Source of the DNA: Seonamhaeicola aphaedonensis
Lineage (GTDB): Bacteria; Bacteroidota; Bacteroidia; Flavobacteriales; Flavobacteriaceae
NCBI RefSeq assembly: GCF_003386195.1
Contig: NZ_QRDX01000007.1
Coordinates: 180,572 to 244,571 of the forward strand
Direction of reading: 5' to 3'
DNA: 64,000 nucleotides
This document shows, piece by piece, positions 9,501 to 17,045 of this stretch. Every line of letters begins with the position of its first letter. The stretch's first letter is position 1. The notes under the pieces were generated by a model. That model did not search any database. It was not told the origin of the DNA and worked only from the letters and a program-made list of their open reading frames with translations. The position numbers and the translations under genes were made by a program.

Positions 9501-9544
9501 AAAAAGACAGAAGACCGAAGACTAAATTAAAATAGTTTTAGCAG

Positions 9545-9575
9545 ATGGATGCGTTAGGGATTGGAGCGAGTTACC
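9545..9575. repeat. Possible fragment of a dispersed flavobacterial intergenic repeat
   Basis: The string GATGCGTTAGGGATTGGAGC resembles an intergenic element I recall from many Flavobacteriaceae genomes. There is no second copy in this window, so this rests on memory only. The rest of the 9501-9742 gap holds the ccoS operator and promoter. Confidence 0.3.
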
Positions 9576-9678
9576 ATGTATCGTGAAACATTTATGTTTA
9601 TGAATTCAATATTTAAAATATTAAACCATAAATAAAAGCAATACCCGTTAGGGTAACGCCCAAATTATTAAAACAAAA

Positions 9679-9692
9679 ATGACAATTGTCAT
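9679..9692. promoter_or_regulatory. FNR-like operator of the cbb3 oxidase operon
   Basis: ATGACAATTGTCAT is a perfect 14-base palindrome of the form ATGAC-N4-GTCAT. Its centre is 36.5 bases upstream of the last base of the -7 box at 9715-9722. With a start site 5-6 bases below that box, the centre falls near -41.5, the class II activator position. Confidence 0.75.
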
Positions 9693-9714
9693 GTTTTGTA
9701 AAAGTATATGAAAG

Positions 9715-9722
9715 TATTTTTG
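9715..9722 (+). promoter_or_regulatory. -7 box of the ccoS-ccoNOQP promoter
   Basis: TATTTTTG matches the Bacteroidota consensus TAnnTTTG. A start site near 9728 leaves a leader of about 15 bases before ccoS. No good -33 element is seen, as expected for a promoter that relies on an activator. Confidence 0.65.
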
Positions 9723-9742
9723 AACCGTAACTTCAATTAGGT

Positions 9743-9928
9743 ATGAGTGTTATATATATTTTGCTAGCTATAAGCGTTATTGTAGCTGTAGGTTTCTTTG
9801 TAGCCTTTATTTTAGCCGTTAAAAGTGGGCAGTTTGATGATAGCTACACACCTTCGGTACGTATGCTTTTTGAAGACGAACTCATCAAAGAAAAATCTAA
9901 TAAATCAATACTAACCAAAAAAGATTAA
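9743..9928 (+). CDS. ccoS: cbb3 oxidase assembly protein CcoS
   Basis: This 61-residue protein has one N-terminal membrane helix (about 4-27) followed by GQFDDSYTPSVRMLFEDEL; the G-x-FDD portion is the CcoS signature. CcoS is needed for insertion of heme and copper into cbb3 oxidase at the inner membrane. It is the first gene after the FNR-type promoter and lies 9 bases ahead of ccoNO. Size, motif and position all agree. Confidence 0.92.
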   Translation: MSVIYILLAISVIVAVGFFVAFILAVKSGQFDDSYTPSVRMLFEDELIKEKSNKSILTKKD

Positions 9929-9937
9929 CAATTAATT

Positions 9938-12130
9938 ATGGAGATGCAACAATTTCATTACGATAATAAAATCGTTACAAAGTTCATATACGCCACGATA
10001 ATTTTTGGTGTAGTTGGGATGTTGGTAGGCCTACTACTAGCATTTATGTTTTTATTTCCCAACCTAACCGATGGTATTTCATGGCTAAGTTTTGGTAGAT
10101 TAAGACCATTACACACCAATGCTGTTATTTTTGCCTTTGTTGGTAATGCTATGTTTGCTGGGGTTTACTACTCGCTTCAGCGTTTGCTAAAAACCCGTAT
10201 GGCCAGCGACCTTTTGAGCAATATTAACTTTTGGGGGTGGCAGCTCATTATAGTTGCCGCAGCCATCACGCTGCCATTAGGTATTACAACCTCTAAAGAA
10301 TATGCTGAACTAGAGTGGCCCATAGACATTGCTATTGCTTTAGTTTGGGTGGTATTTGGTGTCAATATGATTTGGACCATTTTAAAACGTAGACAACGTC
10401 ATTTATACGTTGCAGTTTGGTTCTACATAGCCACCTTTGTTACGGTTGCAGTGCTTCATATTTTCAATAGTTTAGAATTACCAGTAAGCGCCTTAAAAAG
10501 TTACTCGGTTTACGCGGGTGTACAAGATGCCTTAGTACAATGGTGGTACGGACATAATGCAGTTGCATTCTTCTTAACAACACCTTTCTTAGGTTTGATG
10601 TACTACTTTATTCCAAAAGCAGCCAATAGACCTGTTTACTCTTACAGATTGTCTATTGTACACTTTTGGTCGTTAATCTTCATTTATATTTGGGCTGGTC
10701 CTCATCACTTATTATACACAGCCTTACCCGAATGGGCACAAAATTTAGGAGTAACATTCTCAGTCATGTTATTAATGCCTTCATGGGGTGGTATGATAAA
10801 CGGACTACTAACCTTACGTGGTGCCTGGGATAAAGTGAGAACTGACCCTGTTTTAAAATTCATGGTCGTAGCTATTACCGGTTATGGTATGGCAACCTTT
10901 GAAGGGCCAACCTTATCACTTAAAAACGTCAATGCCATTGCCCACTTTACTGACTGGATTATTGCTCACGTTCACGTAGGGGCCTTAGCATGGAACGGTT
11001 TCATGGCCTTTGGTATGATTTATTACTTGGTTCCAAGGTTATTTAAAACTAAATTACATTCGTTACCATTGGCTAATCTACATTTTTGGTTAGGAACTTT
11101 AGGTATTATTATATACGCATTGCCAATGTATGTTGCTGGTTTTACTCAAGCCAGTATGTGGAAACAGTTTAACCCAGACGGTACTTTGGTTTACGGTAAC
11201 TTTTTAGAAACAGTTACAGAAATTATTCCTATGTATTGGATGCGTGCCATTGGAGGTTCCATGTATGTAATTGGTCTACTAATATTGGTATACAATGTTT
11301 GGATTACTATTAAACAAGGTAGTAAAGTTGAAGATGAATTAGCTGAGGCACCTGCTTTAGAGCGTGTCACTAAAAGACGTACAGCTAATGAAGGTTGGCA
11401 TACATGGTTAGAAAGAAGACCTGTACAATTAACATTATTAGCTACTGTAGCCATTTTAATTGGTGGTATTATTCAAATTGTACCAACCATTATGGTAAAA
11501 TCGAATATCCCAACCATTGCTAGTGTTCAACCCTATACACCATTAGAACTTGAAGGAAGAGATATTTATATACGTGAAGGCTGTGTTAGCTGTCACTCGC
11601 AAATGATCAGACCTTTTAGAAGTGAGGTAGAGCGCTACGGCGAATACTCAAAAGCTGGAGAATATGTTTATGACCATCCATTCCTTTGGGGTAGTAAGCG
11701 CACGGGACCAGACTTACATAGAATTGGCGGAAAGTACAATGACAACTGGCACTTTAACCATATGTACGATCCACAAAGTACCTCATCAGGGTCTATTATG
11801 CCACGTTACCCTTGGCTAATTACTGGCTCGTCAAGCACCCTAGATAAATCTCAAACCGAAGCTAAAATGCGTACTATGGTATCATTAGGAGTTCCATATT
11901 CTGATGAAGATATAGCCAACGCACAACAAAGTATGTTAGAACAAGGTGCTCAAATTGAAGAGAACCTGAAATCAGACCCAGACTTTGCTAAAAACTATAA
12001 AGCAGATAAAGAATATGCTGCTGATAATGGTGAAGAATTCGTGGAAATGAAGAATAGAGAAATTGTAGCACTTATTGCTTATTTACAGCGTTTAGGAACA
12101 GATATAAATGTTGAAACAGCGCAGAACTAA
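9938..12130 (+). CDS. ccoN: Fused CcoN-CcoO subunit of cbb3-type cytochrome c oxidase
   Basis: This 730-residue protein joins two subunits. Residues 1 to about 480 are the heme-copper catalytic subunit CcoN: many membrane helices, GHNAVAFF and GPHHLLYT holding metal-ligand histidines, and a further His in AHVHVGALAWNG. Residues about 490-730 are CcoO: one membrane helix, then the c-heme motif CVSCH near residue 548 and the methionine-side motif GSIMPRYPW. The complex reduces oxygen with high affinity and pumps protons. Fusion of N and O is common in Bacteroidota. ccoS precedes it by 9 bases and ccoQ follows after 18. Confidence 0.95.
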   Translation: MEMQQFHYDNKIVTKFIYATIIFGVVGMLVGLLLAFMFLFPNLTDGISWLSFGRLRPLHTNAVIFAFVGNAMFAGVYYSLQRLLKTRMASDLLSNINFWGWQLIIVAAAITLPLGITTSKEYAELEWPIDIAIALVWVVFGVNMIWTILKRRQRHLYVAVWFYIATFVTVAVLHIFNSLELPVSALKSYSVYAGVQDALVQWWYGHNAVAFFLTTPFLGLMYYFIPKAANRPVYSYRLSIVHFWSLIFIYIWAGPHHLLYTALPEWAQNLGVTFSVMLLMPSWGGMINGLLTLRGAWDKVRTDPVLKFMVVAITGYGMATFEGPTLSLKNVNAIAHFTDWIIAHVHVGALAWNGFMAFGMIYYLVPRLFKTKLHSLPLANLHFWLGTLGIIIYALPMYVAGFTQASMWKQFNPDGTLVYGNFLETVTEIIPMYWMRAIGGSMYVIGLLILVYNVWITIKQGSKVEDELAEAPALERVTKRRTANEGWHTWLERRPVQLTLLATVAILIGGIIQIVPTIMVKSNIPTIASVQPYTPLELEGRDIYIREGCVSCHSQMIRPFRSEVERYGEYSKAGEYVYDHPFLWGSKRTGPDLHRIGGKYNDNWHFNHMYDPQSTSSGSIMPRYPWLITGSSSTLDKSQTEAKMRTMVSLGVPYSDEDIANAQQSMLEQGAQIEENLKSDPDFAKNYKADKEYAADNGEEFVEMKNREIVALIAYLQRLGTDINVETAQN

Positions 12131-12148
12131 CCGTCAATAATTGAAACC

Positions 12149-12334
12149 ATGTTAAAATTTGTAAAAAACCATATGGAGAGTATTACAGGTATAGAAATAT
12201 ACCCAATCATCTCCTTACTTATCTTTTTTATCTTTTTTGTAGCGCTTTTTTGGTGGGTGGTTTCCGCTAAAAAGGATTATATAAAAAGGGTTAGTAACAT
12301 TCCATTAGACAACCAAAACGACGACACATTATGA
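12149..12334 (+). CDS. ccoQ: CcoQ-like small subunit of cbb3 oxidase
   Basis: This 61-residue protein has a single membrane helix (about 20-40, rich in Phe, Leu and Trp) followed by KKDYIKRV, the usual layout of CcoQ/FixQ, which stabilises the oxidase complex. Its stop codon overlaps the ccoP start (ATGA), so the two are translationally coupled. The family is assigned mainly from position, size and topology. Confidence 0.85.
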   Translation: MLKFVKNHMESITGIEIYPIISLLIFFIFFVALFWWVVSAKKDYIKRVSNIPLDNQNDDTL

Positions 12335-13227
12335 GAAAATTAGTTCCATCTTGGGTAAGAGTACCCATAGTATTCTTCATCATCTTCGGAGTTGTAGAAT
12401 TCTTTATAGATTCAGGCGAAAAACCAGCCTTTATAGAATACCCCGTAGTACTACTATTTCTCTTTTTAGTACTTCTCATTTTAATTGCTATTGAAGCCAT
12501 TATTGGAGCACTTGAAAATGTGATGCTTCATAAGTTAGACGAAGAAGCAAAAGCTAAGTTTTTGGCTGATAAAGAAAAAGCATATCAATTTACTTGGTTC
12601 AAGAAAACTTATAACAAGCTTCTTGGGCAAAAACCAATTGAAGAGGAGGGCGAAATTATTTTAGACCACAATTATGATGGCATCAAAGAGCTTGATAATA
12701 GCTTACCGCCTTGGTGGTTGTACGGTTTCTATATTACCATTGTTTTTGCTGCAGTTTATCTAGTCAGATTCCACATCTTTGATGGACCAGGTCAATTTGA
12801 TGAACTAGAGACTGAATTGGCCGATGCAAAAGCCGCCATTGAAGAATATAAGAAAACAGCTAAAGATTTAGTAGATATTAACACCGTAACATTATTGACA
12901 GATGCTGCGGATTTAAGCGCAGGAAAAACTGTATTTGAAACCAACTGTGTGGCTTGTCATATGGCTGACGGAGGCGGAGGCATTGGGCCAAATCTTACTG
13001 ATGACCATTGGATTCTAGGTGGCGGTATCAAAAATGTATTTAAAACAGTTTCTGAAGGTGGTCGTTCTGGTAAAGGTATGATTGCTTGGAAAACACAATT
13101 AAAACCATCACAAATAGCACAAGTTGCAAGTTATGTACTTAGTTTACAAGGTACTACACCTGCAAATCCTAAACCACCTGAAGGTGATGTTTGGGTAGAC
13201 AACAGTACCGAAGCAGCAACTGAATAA
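12331..13227 (+). CDS. ccoP: CcoP-like c-type cytochrome subunit of cbb3 oxidase, one heme motif
   Basis: This 298-residue protein has two N-terminal membrane helices (about 10-60), then a FixP-type segment LPPWWLYGFY with a third helix, and one cytochrome c domain with CVACH near residue 207. Proteobacterial CcoP carries two c hemes; only one CxxCH is present here, which is usual in my recollection of Bacteroidota CcoP. It receives electrons from periplasmic donors and passes them to CcoO. The start overlaps ccoQ by four bases. Confidence 0.9.
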   Translation: MRKLVPSWVRVPIVFFIIFGVVEFFIDSGEKPAFIEYPVVLLFLFLVLLILIAIEAIIGALENVMLHKLDEEAKAKFLADKEKAYQFTWFKKTYNKLLGQKPIEEEGEIILDHNYDGIKELDNSLPPWWLYGFYITIVFAAVYLVRFHIFDGPGQFDELETELADAKAAIEEYKKTAKDLVDINTVTLLTDAADLSAGKTVFETNCVACHMADGGGGIGPNLTDDHWILGGGIKNVFKTVSEGGRSGKGMIAWKTQLKPSQIAQVASYVLSLQGTTPANPKPPEGDVWVDNSTEAATE

Positions 13228-13263
13228 AAGAAAAAGTCGACTAAACTAATTAATATTTCTAAC

Positions 13264-13297
13264 AGATTCCCTTTATGATAAAACGTAAAGGGAATCT
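13264..13297 (+). other. Stem-loop between ccoP and ccoG, no U-tract
   Basis: A perfect 12-base stem (13264-13275 with 13286-13297) closes a 10-base loop. It is followed by AAAACTAAAACC rather than T-residues, so it is not a standard intrinsic terminator. It may mark a processing or stability point within the operon transcript. Confidence 0.6.
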
Positions 13298-13311
13298 AAA
13301 ACTAAAACCAC

Positions 13312-14736
13312 TTGGAAACCCCAGAAAACGAAATATTTAGAGATTCCATAAGCACCATAAATGAAGAAGGGAAACGTGCTTGGGTATATCCTAAAAAACC
13401 AAGTGGCAAATATTACGATAAAAGAAAGCTTGTAAGCTATGGTCTACTGGCATTTTTATTGGCTTCGCCATTTATAAAAATAGGTGGGAATCAATTTTTA
13501 ATGTTTAACGTATTAGAACGACGGTTTAATATTTTCGGGTTTCCGTTTTGGCCACAAGATTTTCACTTGTTCGTAATATCAATGATTATTGGGGTGGTAT
13601 TTATAACACTGTTTACAGTGGCTTTTGGGCGTATTTTTTGTGGGTGGATATGTCCGCAAACCATTTTTATGGAAATGGTTTTTAGACGTATTGAATATTG
13701 GATTGAAGGTGACCGTAACAAACAACGCAAATTAGCACGACAAAAATGGGATGCTGAAAAGATTAGAAAAAAAGGATTAAAACTTTTTATTTTTCTAATT
13801 ATTTCATTTTTGATAGCCAATGTGTTTTTAGCCTATTTAATTGGCAGTGATAGGTTATTAGAATACATTGCAGAAGGTCCATTAAGTCATATGGGCACGC
13901 TCATACCTTTAGTGATTTTTACAGCGGTATTCTACTTTGTGTTCGCCTGGTTTAGGGAACAAGTTTGTGTAATAGCTTGTCCTTATGGAAGATTACAAGG
14001 TGTTCTATTAGATACAAAATCTATAGTTGTTGCTTATGATTACAAACGTGGTGAAGGTGAAAACGGAAGAAAGAAATTCAGAAAAGATGAAGACCGTGAT
14101 GCTCTGGGGCATGGTGATTGTATAGATTGTCTTCAATGCGTACATGTTTGCCCTACAGGTATTGACATTAGAAACGGTACCCAGTTAGAATGTGTAAACT
14201 GTACCGCTTGTATTGATGAATGTGACCACATTATGGAAAGTATCAATCTACCCAAAGGATTGATTCGCTATGCCAGTGAAGAAAACATTAAAAATAATGT
14301 AAAGTTTAAGCTTACTGCTAGAATGAAAGGCTACATTGCGGTTCTTACCATTCTAATTGGTATTTTAACTGGGATGCTTTTTTTAAGAAATGAAGTTGAA
14401 GCTAATGTTTTAAGATTACCAGGGCAATTATATGAACACAAAGAAGACAACATCATCAGTAATGTATTTACTTATAAATTAGTAAATAAAACAACTCGAG
14501 ACATTCAAGATGTAACTCTAAAACTCATGTCTCACAAAGGAACTTTAAAATTAGTTGCTACAAGCAATAGTTTTATTGTGCCCAAACAGGGTATTGCTGA
14601 AGGCTCCTTGTTTATTGAAATAAATAATTCAGCATTGACAGGTGATCGAAATAAAATTAAGATTGGTGTATATGCTGGTGGTAAACTAATAGAAACTTGT
14701 ACGGCTAATTTTTTAGGTCCTAGAAGTTATAAATAA
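13312..14736 (+). CDS. ccoG: CcoG (FixG/RdxA), cbb3 oxidase assembly iron-sulphur protein
   Basis: It has 474 residues from a TTG start at 13312; no in-frame ATG lies nearby that would keep the conserved N-terminus. It contains several membrane helices, FCGWICPQT near residue 105, and a ferredoxin-like cysteine cluster of the form CxxCxxCxxxCP followed by CxxCxxCxxxC at about 270-305. The C-terminal part (about 350-474) is an immunoglobulin-like domain. CcoG reduces copper(II) for assembly of cbb3 oxidase. The ccoP gene precedes it with an 84-base spacer that holds a strong hairpin. Confidence 0.92.
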   Translation: METPENEIFRDSISTINEEGKRAWVYPKKPSGKYYDKRKLVSYGLLAFLLASPFIKIGGNQFLMFNVLERRFNIFGFPFWPQDFHLFVISMIIGVVFITLFTVAFGRIFCGWICPQTIFMEMVFRRIEYWIEGDRNKQRKLARQKWDAEKIRKKGLKLFIFLIISFLIANVFLAYLIGSDRLLEYIAEGPLSHMGTLIPLVIFTAVFYFVFAWFREQVCVIACPYGRLQGVLLDTKSIVVAYDYKRGEGENGRKKFRKDEDRDALGHGDCIDCLQCVHVCPTGIDIRNGTQLECVNCTACIDECDHIMESINLPKGLIRYASEENIKNNVKFKLTARMKGYIAVLTILIGILTGMLFLRNEVEANVLRLPGQLYEHKEDNIISNVFTYKLVNKTTRDIQDVTLKLMSHKGTLKLVATSNSFIVPKQGIAEGSLFIEINNSALTGDRNKIKIGVYAGGKLIETCTANFLGPRSYK

Positions 14737-14800
14737 ATAACCTCGGGGTGCAAGCCCAAGAGGTATTTAAATCTCGATCATCGAGTAAATTTTGGATTGT

Positions 14801-14859
14801 GGCTGTAATGTTATTGCTTGATTAGATTGATAAAATTTTAATCAATAACTTTCACAGCC
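14801..14859. repeat. Long imperfect inverted repeat between ccoG and ccoH
   Basis: Three paired blocks form one long hairpin: GGCTGT (14801) with ACAGCC (14854), GTTA (14810) with TAAC (14846), and TTGATTA (14818) with TAATCAA (14839). Together with nearby short palindromes it fills most of the 293-base spacer. Confidence 0.55.
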
Positions 14860-14906
14860 AAATATAGAAACCAAATGCATCAAGGATTGAGGTACTATTG
14901 GAGCTC

Positions 14907-14924
14907 TCCCGATTGTTATCGGGA
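14907..14924. repeat. REP-like palindrome in the ccoG-ccoH spacer
   Basis: TCCCGAT-TGTT-ATCGGGA forms a 7-base stem with a 4-base loop, followed by GCGACTACCGAAAGCC. I recall similar palindromes as dispersed elements in flavobacterial genomes. Confidence 0.45.
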
Positions 14925-15000
14925 AGCGACTACCGAAAGCCTAACCCGATGTTAATAACAAGGGAAATGCTACAGAAATAAAAATATTAACCAAAAATAG

Positions 15001-15027
15001 ATTTCCGCCTTCGGGGGAATTACAAAA
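15001..15027 (+). repeat. Dispersed repeat copy adjoining the ccoH start
   Basis: TTTCCGCCTTCGGGGGAATT followed by ACAAAA is a degenerate copy of the element at 38855-38880. It ends two bases before the ccoH start codon, just as the other copy abuts yidD. Confidence 0.55.
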
Positions 15028-15029
15028 AG

Positions 15030-15476
15030 ATGAAACTAAATTGGGGAACAAGCATTGTACTAGCATTTATAGGATTTATTGCATTCATTATGTTCTTTAT
15101 TGTTAAAATGAATGTTGACGACAAATATGATCATGATTTAGTAACTGAAGATTATTATAAAGAAGAGTTGGCTTACCAGAGAGATATTGACAAATTAAAA
15201 AACGCCAAAACTTTAAGCGAAAATATAACTTACAAAAAAACTGAAGAGGGATTAATCATTATATTCCCTAGTAATATAGATTACAAAAAAATAACTGGAA
15301 AATTGTTCCTATATAGGCCATCTAACAAACAACTAGATTTTGAAACTACCATTTCATTATCTAATCCACATTTGCTCATACCTGACTCCCGTTTGGTAGA
15401 TGGCCGTTGGAACATTAAAGTTGATTGGCAATATAATGGATTTTCTTATTTATTTAAAGAATCTTTAGATTATTAA
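15030..15476 (+). CDS. ccoH: FixH/CcoH-family cbb3 oxidase assembly protein
   Basis: This 148-residue protein has one N-terminal membrane helix (about 7-27) and a periplasmic domain beginning YDHDLVTEDYYKEEL, a pattern typical of FixH proteins, and ending in a beta-rich segment with DGRWNIKVDW. CcoH/FixH helps assemble or stabilise cbb3 oxidase. It lies after ccoG, separated by a repeat-filled spacer, and is followed after 2 bases by the TauE/SafE-like gene. Confidence 0.87.
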   Translation: MKLNWGTSIVLAFIGFIAFIMFFIVKMNVDDKYDHDLVTEDYYKEELAYQRDIDKLKNAKTLSENITYKKTEEGLIIIFPSNIDYKKITGKLFLYRPSNKQLDFETTISLSNPHLLIPDSRLVDGRWNIKVDWQYNGFSYLFKESLDY

Positions 15477-15478
15477 CT

Positions 15479-16180
15479 ATGTTAATTTCTGCGTTTGTCT
15501 TAGGATTACTGGGTAGTTTTCACTGTATTGGTATGTGTGGCCCTATTGCTTTTATGCTACCAGTAGACAGATCAAGTACAGTTAAAAAAGTTTCTCAAAT
15601 TACTGCATATCATATTGGTAGACTGCTTGCTTACAGCTTAATTGGATTGATTTTTGGCCTCATAGGAAAAAGTCTATTTATATTTGGATTTCAACAACAA
15701 TTATCTATAATAATAGGTGTTTTAATGATTAGTTTTGCTTTAATTCCTCAACATAAATTAAACCAAAATAGCCTCTCCAAACCAATATATAAATTAATAT
15801 CAAAAATTAAATCTGCCTTAGGTGCTGCCCTCAAAAGAAAGTCTGCCGATTCATTCTTAACCATTGGTTTTCTAAATGGATTTTTACCATGTGGATTGGT
15901 ATATATGGCAGTTTTTGGAGCTGTAAGTGCTGGCAATGCTTTATATGGAAGTTTTTATATGACCCTATTTGGTTTAGGAACTATACCCTTAATGACTACT
16001 GCTATTTATGCAAGTCATGTTTTAAAAGGAACAGTCAGACAGAAAATTCAAAAGGCTATTCCGGTTTTTGTGGTTATTATAGGTGCCCTATTTATTCTTC
16101 GCGGTTTAGGTTTAGGTATTCCTTATGTTTCACCTTCACCTGTTCAAGAACTAGTTACAAGCGGTATCAATTGCCATTAG
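15479..16180 (+). CDS. TauE/SafE-like (UreH/DsbD-type) membrane protein of the cbb3 locus
   Basis: This 233-residue protein has about six membrane helices. The first holds LGSFHCIGMCGP and the fourth NGFLPCGLVYMA, a paired Cys-Pro arrangement seen in the TauE/SafE-UreH group. The gene sits 2 bases after ccoH, at the end of the cbb3 assembly genes. Members in this position are generally annotated as sulphite exporter family proteins; a role in metal or thiol supply to the oxidase is more likely from the context, but that is inference. Confidence 0.8.
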   Translation: MLISAFVLGLLGSFHCIGMCGPIAFMLPVDRSSTVKKVSQITAYHIGRLLAYSLIGLIFGLIGKSLFIFGFQQQLSIIIGVLMISFALIPQHKLNQNSLSKPIYKLISKIKSALGAALKRKSADSFLTIGFLNGFLPCGLVYMAVFGAVSAGNALYGSFYMTLFGLGTIPLMTTAIYASHVLKGTVRQKIQKAIPVFVVIIGALFILRGLGLGIPYVSPSPVQELVTSGINCH

Positions 16181-16186
16181 TTTTAT

Positions 16187-16209
16187 AGTTTTTTTACAAA
16201 AAACTTTTC
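16187..16209 (+). terminator. Weak A/T-rich hairpin after the cbb3 locus
   Basis: AGTTTTTT (16187-16194) pairs with AAAAAACT (16198-16205) around a 3-base loop and is followed by TTTTCT. The stem is nearly all A-T, so its strength is doubtful. Confidence 0.35.
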
Positions 16210-16294
16210 TACGCTTAATTTATTTAAAAATTAACCAATTGTTTTTCAGGTTTTTAAAACTCAAAACCCTTTAAGTATAAGAAAAATCTATTAG

Positions 16295-16311
16295 TAATAT
16301 TAACAATATTA
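16295..16311. promoter_or_regulatory. Possible TetR operator, distal
   Basis: TAATATT-AAC-AATATTA is a perfect palindrome of 7-base arms upstream of the tetR promoter. The arms are pure A/T, so chance is a real alternative. Confidence 0.4.
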
Positions 16312-16330
16312 ATAGTTAAATTCGTATTAA

Positions 16331-16347
16331 TAATAGCAATACTATTA
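16331..16347. promoter_or_regulatory. Possible TetR operator overlapping the promoter
   Basis: TAATAG-CAATA-CTATTA is a perfect palindrome with 6-base arms. It overlaps the first two bases of the -7 box at 16346-16353, a position that would allow a bound regulator to block transcription. Confidence 0.45.
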
Positions 16348-16353
16348 CATTTG
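16346..16353 (+). promoter_or_regulatory. -7 box of the tetR-exporter operon
   Basis: TACATTTG matches TAnnTTTG. The likely start site near 16359 leaves a leader of about 13 bases before the ATG at 16372. Confidence 0.55.
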
Positions 16354-16371
16354 CAATTATTTTTATTAAAT

Positions 16372-17043
16372 ATGGATTCATTACTTTCAAATTTAAAAAT
16401 TTCAGTTCCTGAAAAAATATATGTAAAAGATCCAGAGTCTTCAGATTTAGGAAAACGCATTGTGGAACATAGCATATTATTAATAGATGACATTGGCTTT
16501 GATAGTTTCACCTTTAAAAAACTAGGAGCTCGCATTGGATCAAACGAAAGCTCTATATATCGTTATTTTGAAAGTAAACATAAATTGCTTTTGTATTTAT
16601 CGTCTTGGTATTGGGCTTGGATTGAATATCAATTGGTTTTTGAAACTCATGCTCTTGAACCAAATAACAAGTTGGAAAAAGCTATAGAGGTAGTAACAAG
16701 AGCCATTATTGAAGATTCTAATTTTTCTCATATTAACGAAGTAGCGCTCAATAGGATAATCATTAATGAAAATTCTAAATCATTCCTAACCAAAGAAGTA
16801 GATCAAGAAAACAAAGATGGATACTTTGTTGTATACAAACGTATTGTTTATAGACTAAGAGACATGGTTAAGGCTATGAAACCTAAATATAAATTTGCTT
16901 CAAGTTTAGCTAGCACCATTATGGAAGCTAGTTTACATCAGCATTTTTTAAAAGTACATTTCACTTCTATTACAGATTGCAATAACGAAATAACCCCTAC
17001 AGATTTCTTAAAAAATTTAGTGCTTAATACCTTGAAAAATTAA
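16372..17043 (+). CDS. TetR-family transcriptional regulator
   Basis: It has 223 residues from the ATG at 16372; the frame can be extended to a TTG at 16351, but that codon lies inside the -7 box. The N-terminal helix-turn-helix (about 25-70) has the family pattern FDSFTFKKLGARIGSNESSIYRYF. The C-terminal ligand domain has no recognised signature. It precedes an ABC protein by 2 bases and so probably controls the three-part exporter. Two palindromes near its promoter suggest autoregulation. Confidence 0.87.
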   Translation: MDSLLSNLKISVPEKIYVKDPESSDLGKRIVEHSILLIDDIGFDSFTFKKLGARIGSNESSIYRYFESKHKLLLYLSSWYWAWIEYQLVFETHALEPNNKLEKAIEVVTRAIIEDSNFSHINEVALNRIIINENSKSFLTKEVDQENKDGYFVVYKRIVYRLRDMVKAMKPKYKFASSLASTIMEASLHQHFLKVHFTSITDCNNEITPTDFLKNLVLNTLKN

Positions 17044-17045
17044 TT

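Noticed and set aside
9679..9692. Reading the ATGACAATTGTCAT palindrome as a DNR or CRP site
   Set aside because: CRP sites are longer (TGTGA-N6-TCACA). A dedicated NO regulator is possible but no DNR gene or denitrification gene is in the window, whereas an FNR-like gene is adjacent.
13264..13297. Calling the ccoP-ccoG hairpin an intrinsic terminator
   Set aside because: There is no U-tract on the plus strand, and the next gene belongs to the same functional set.
15889..16188. 99-residue plus-strand frame inside the TauE/SafE-like gene
   Set aside because: It is a shifted-frame shadow, rich in Cys and Tyr, with no start context or homology, and it lies fully inside a well-supported membrane protein gene.
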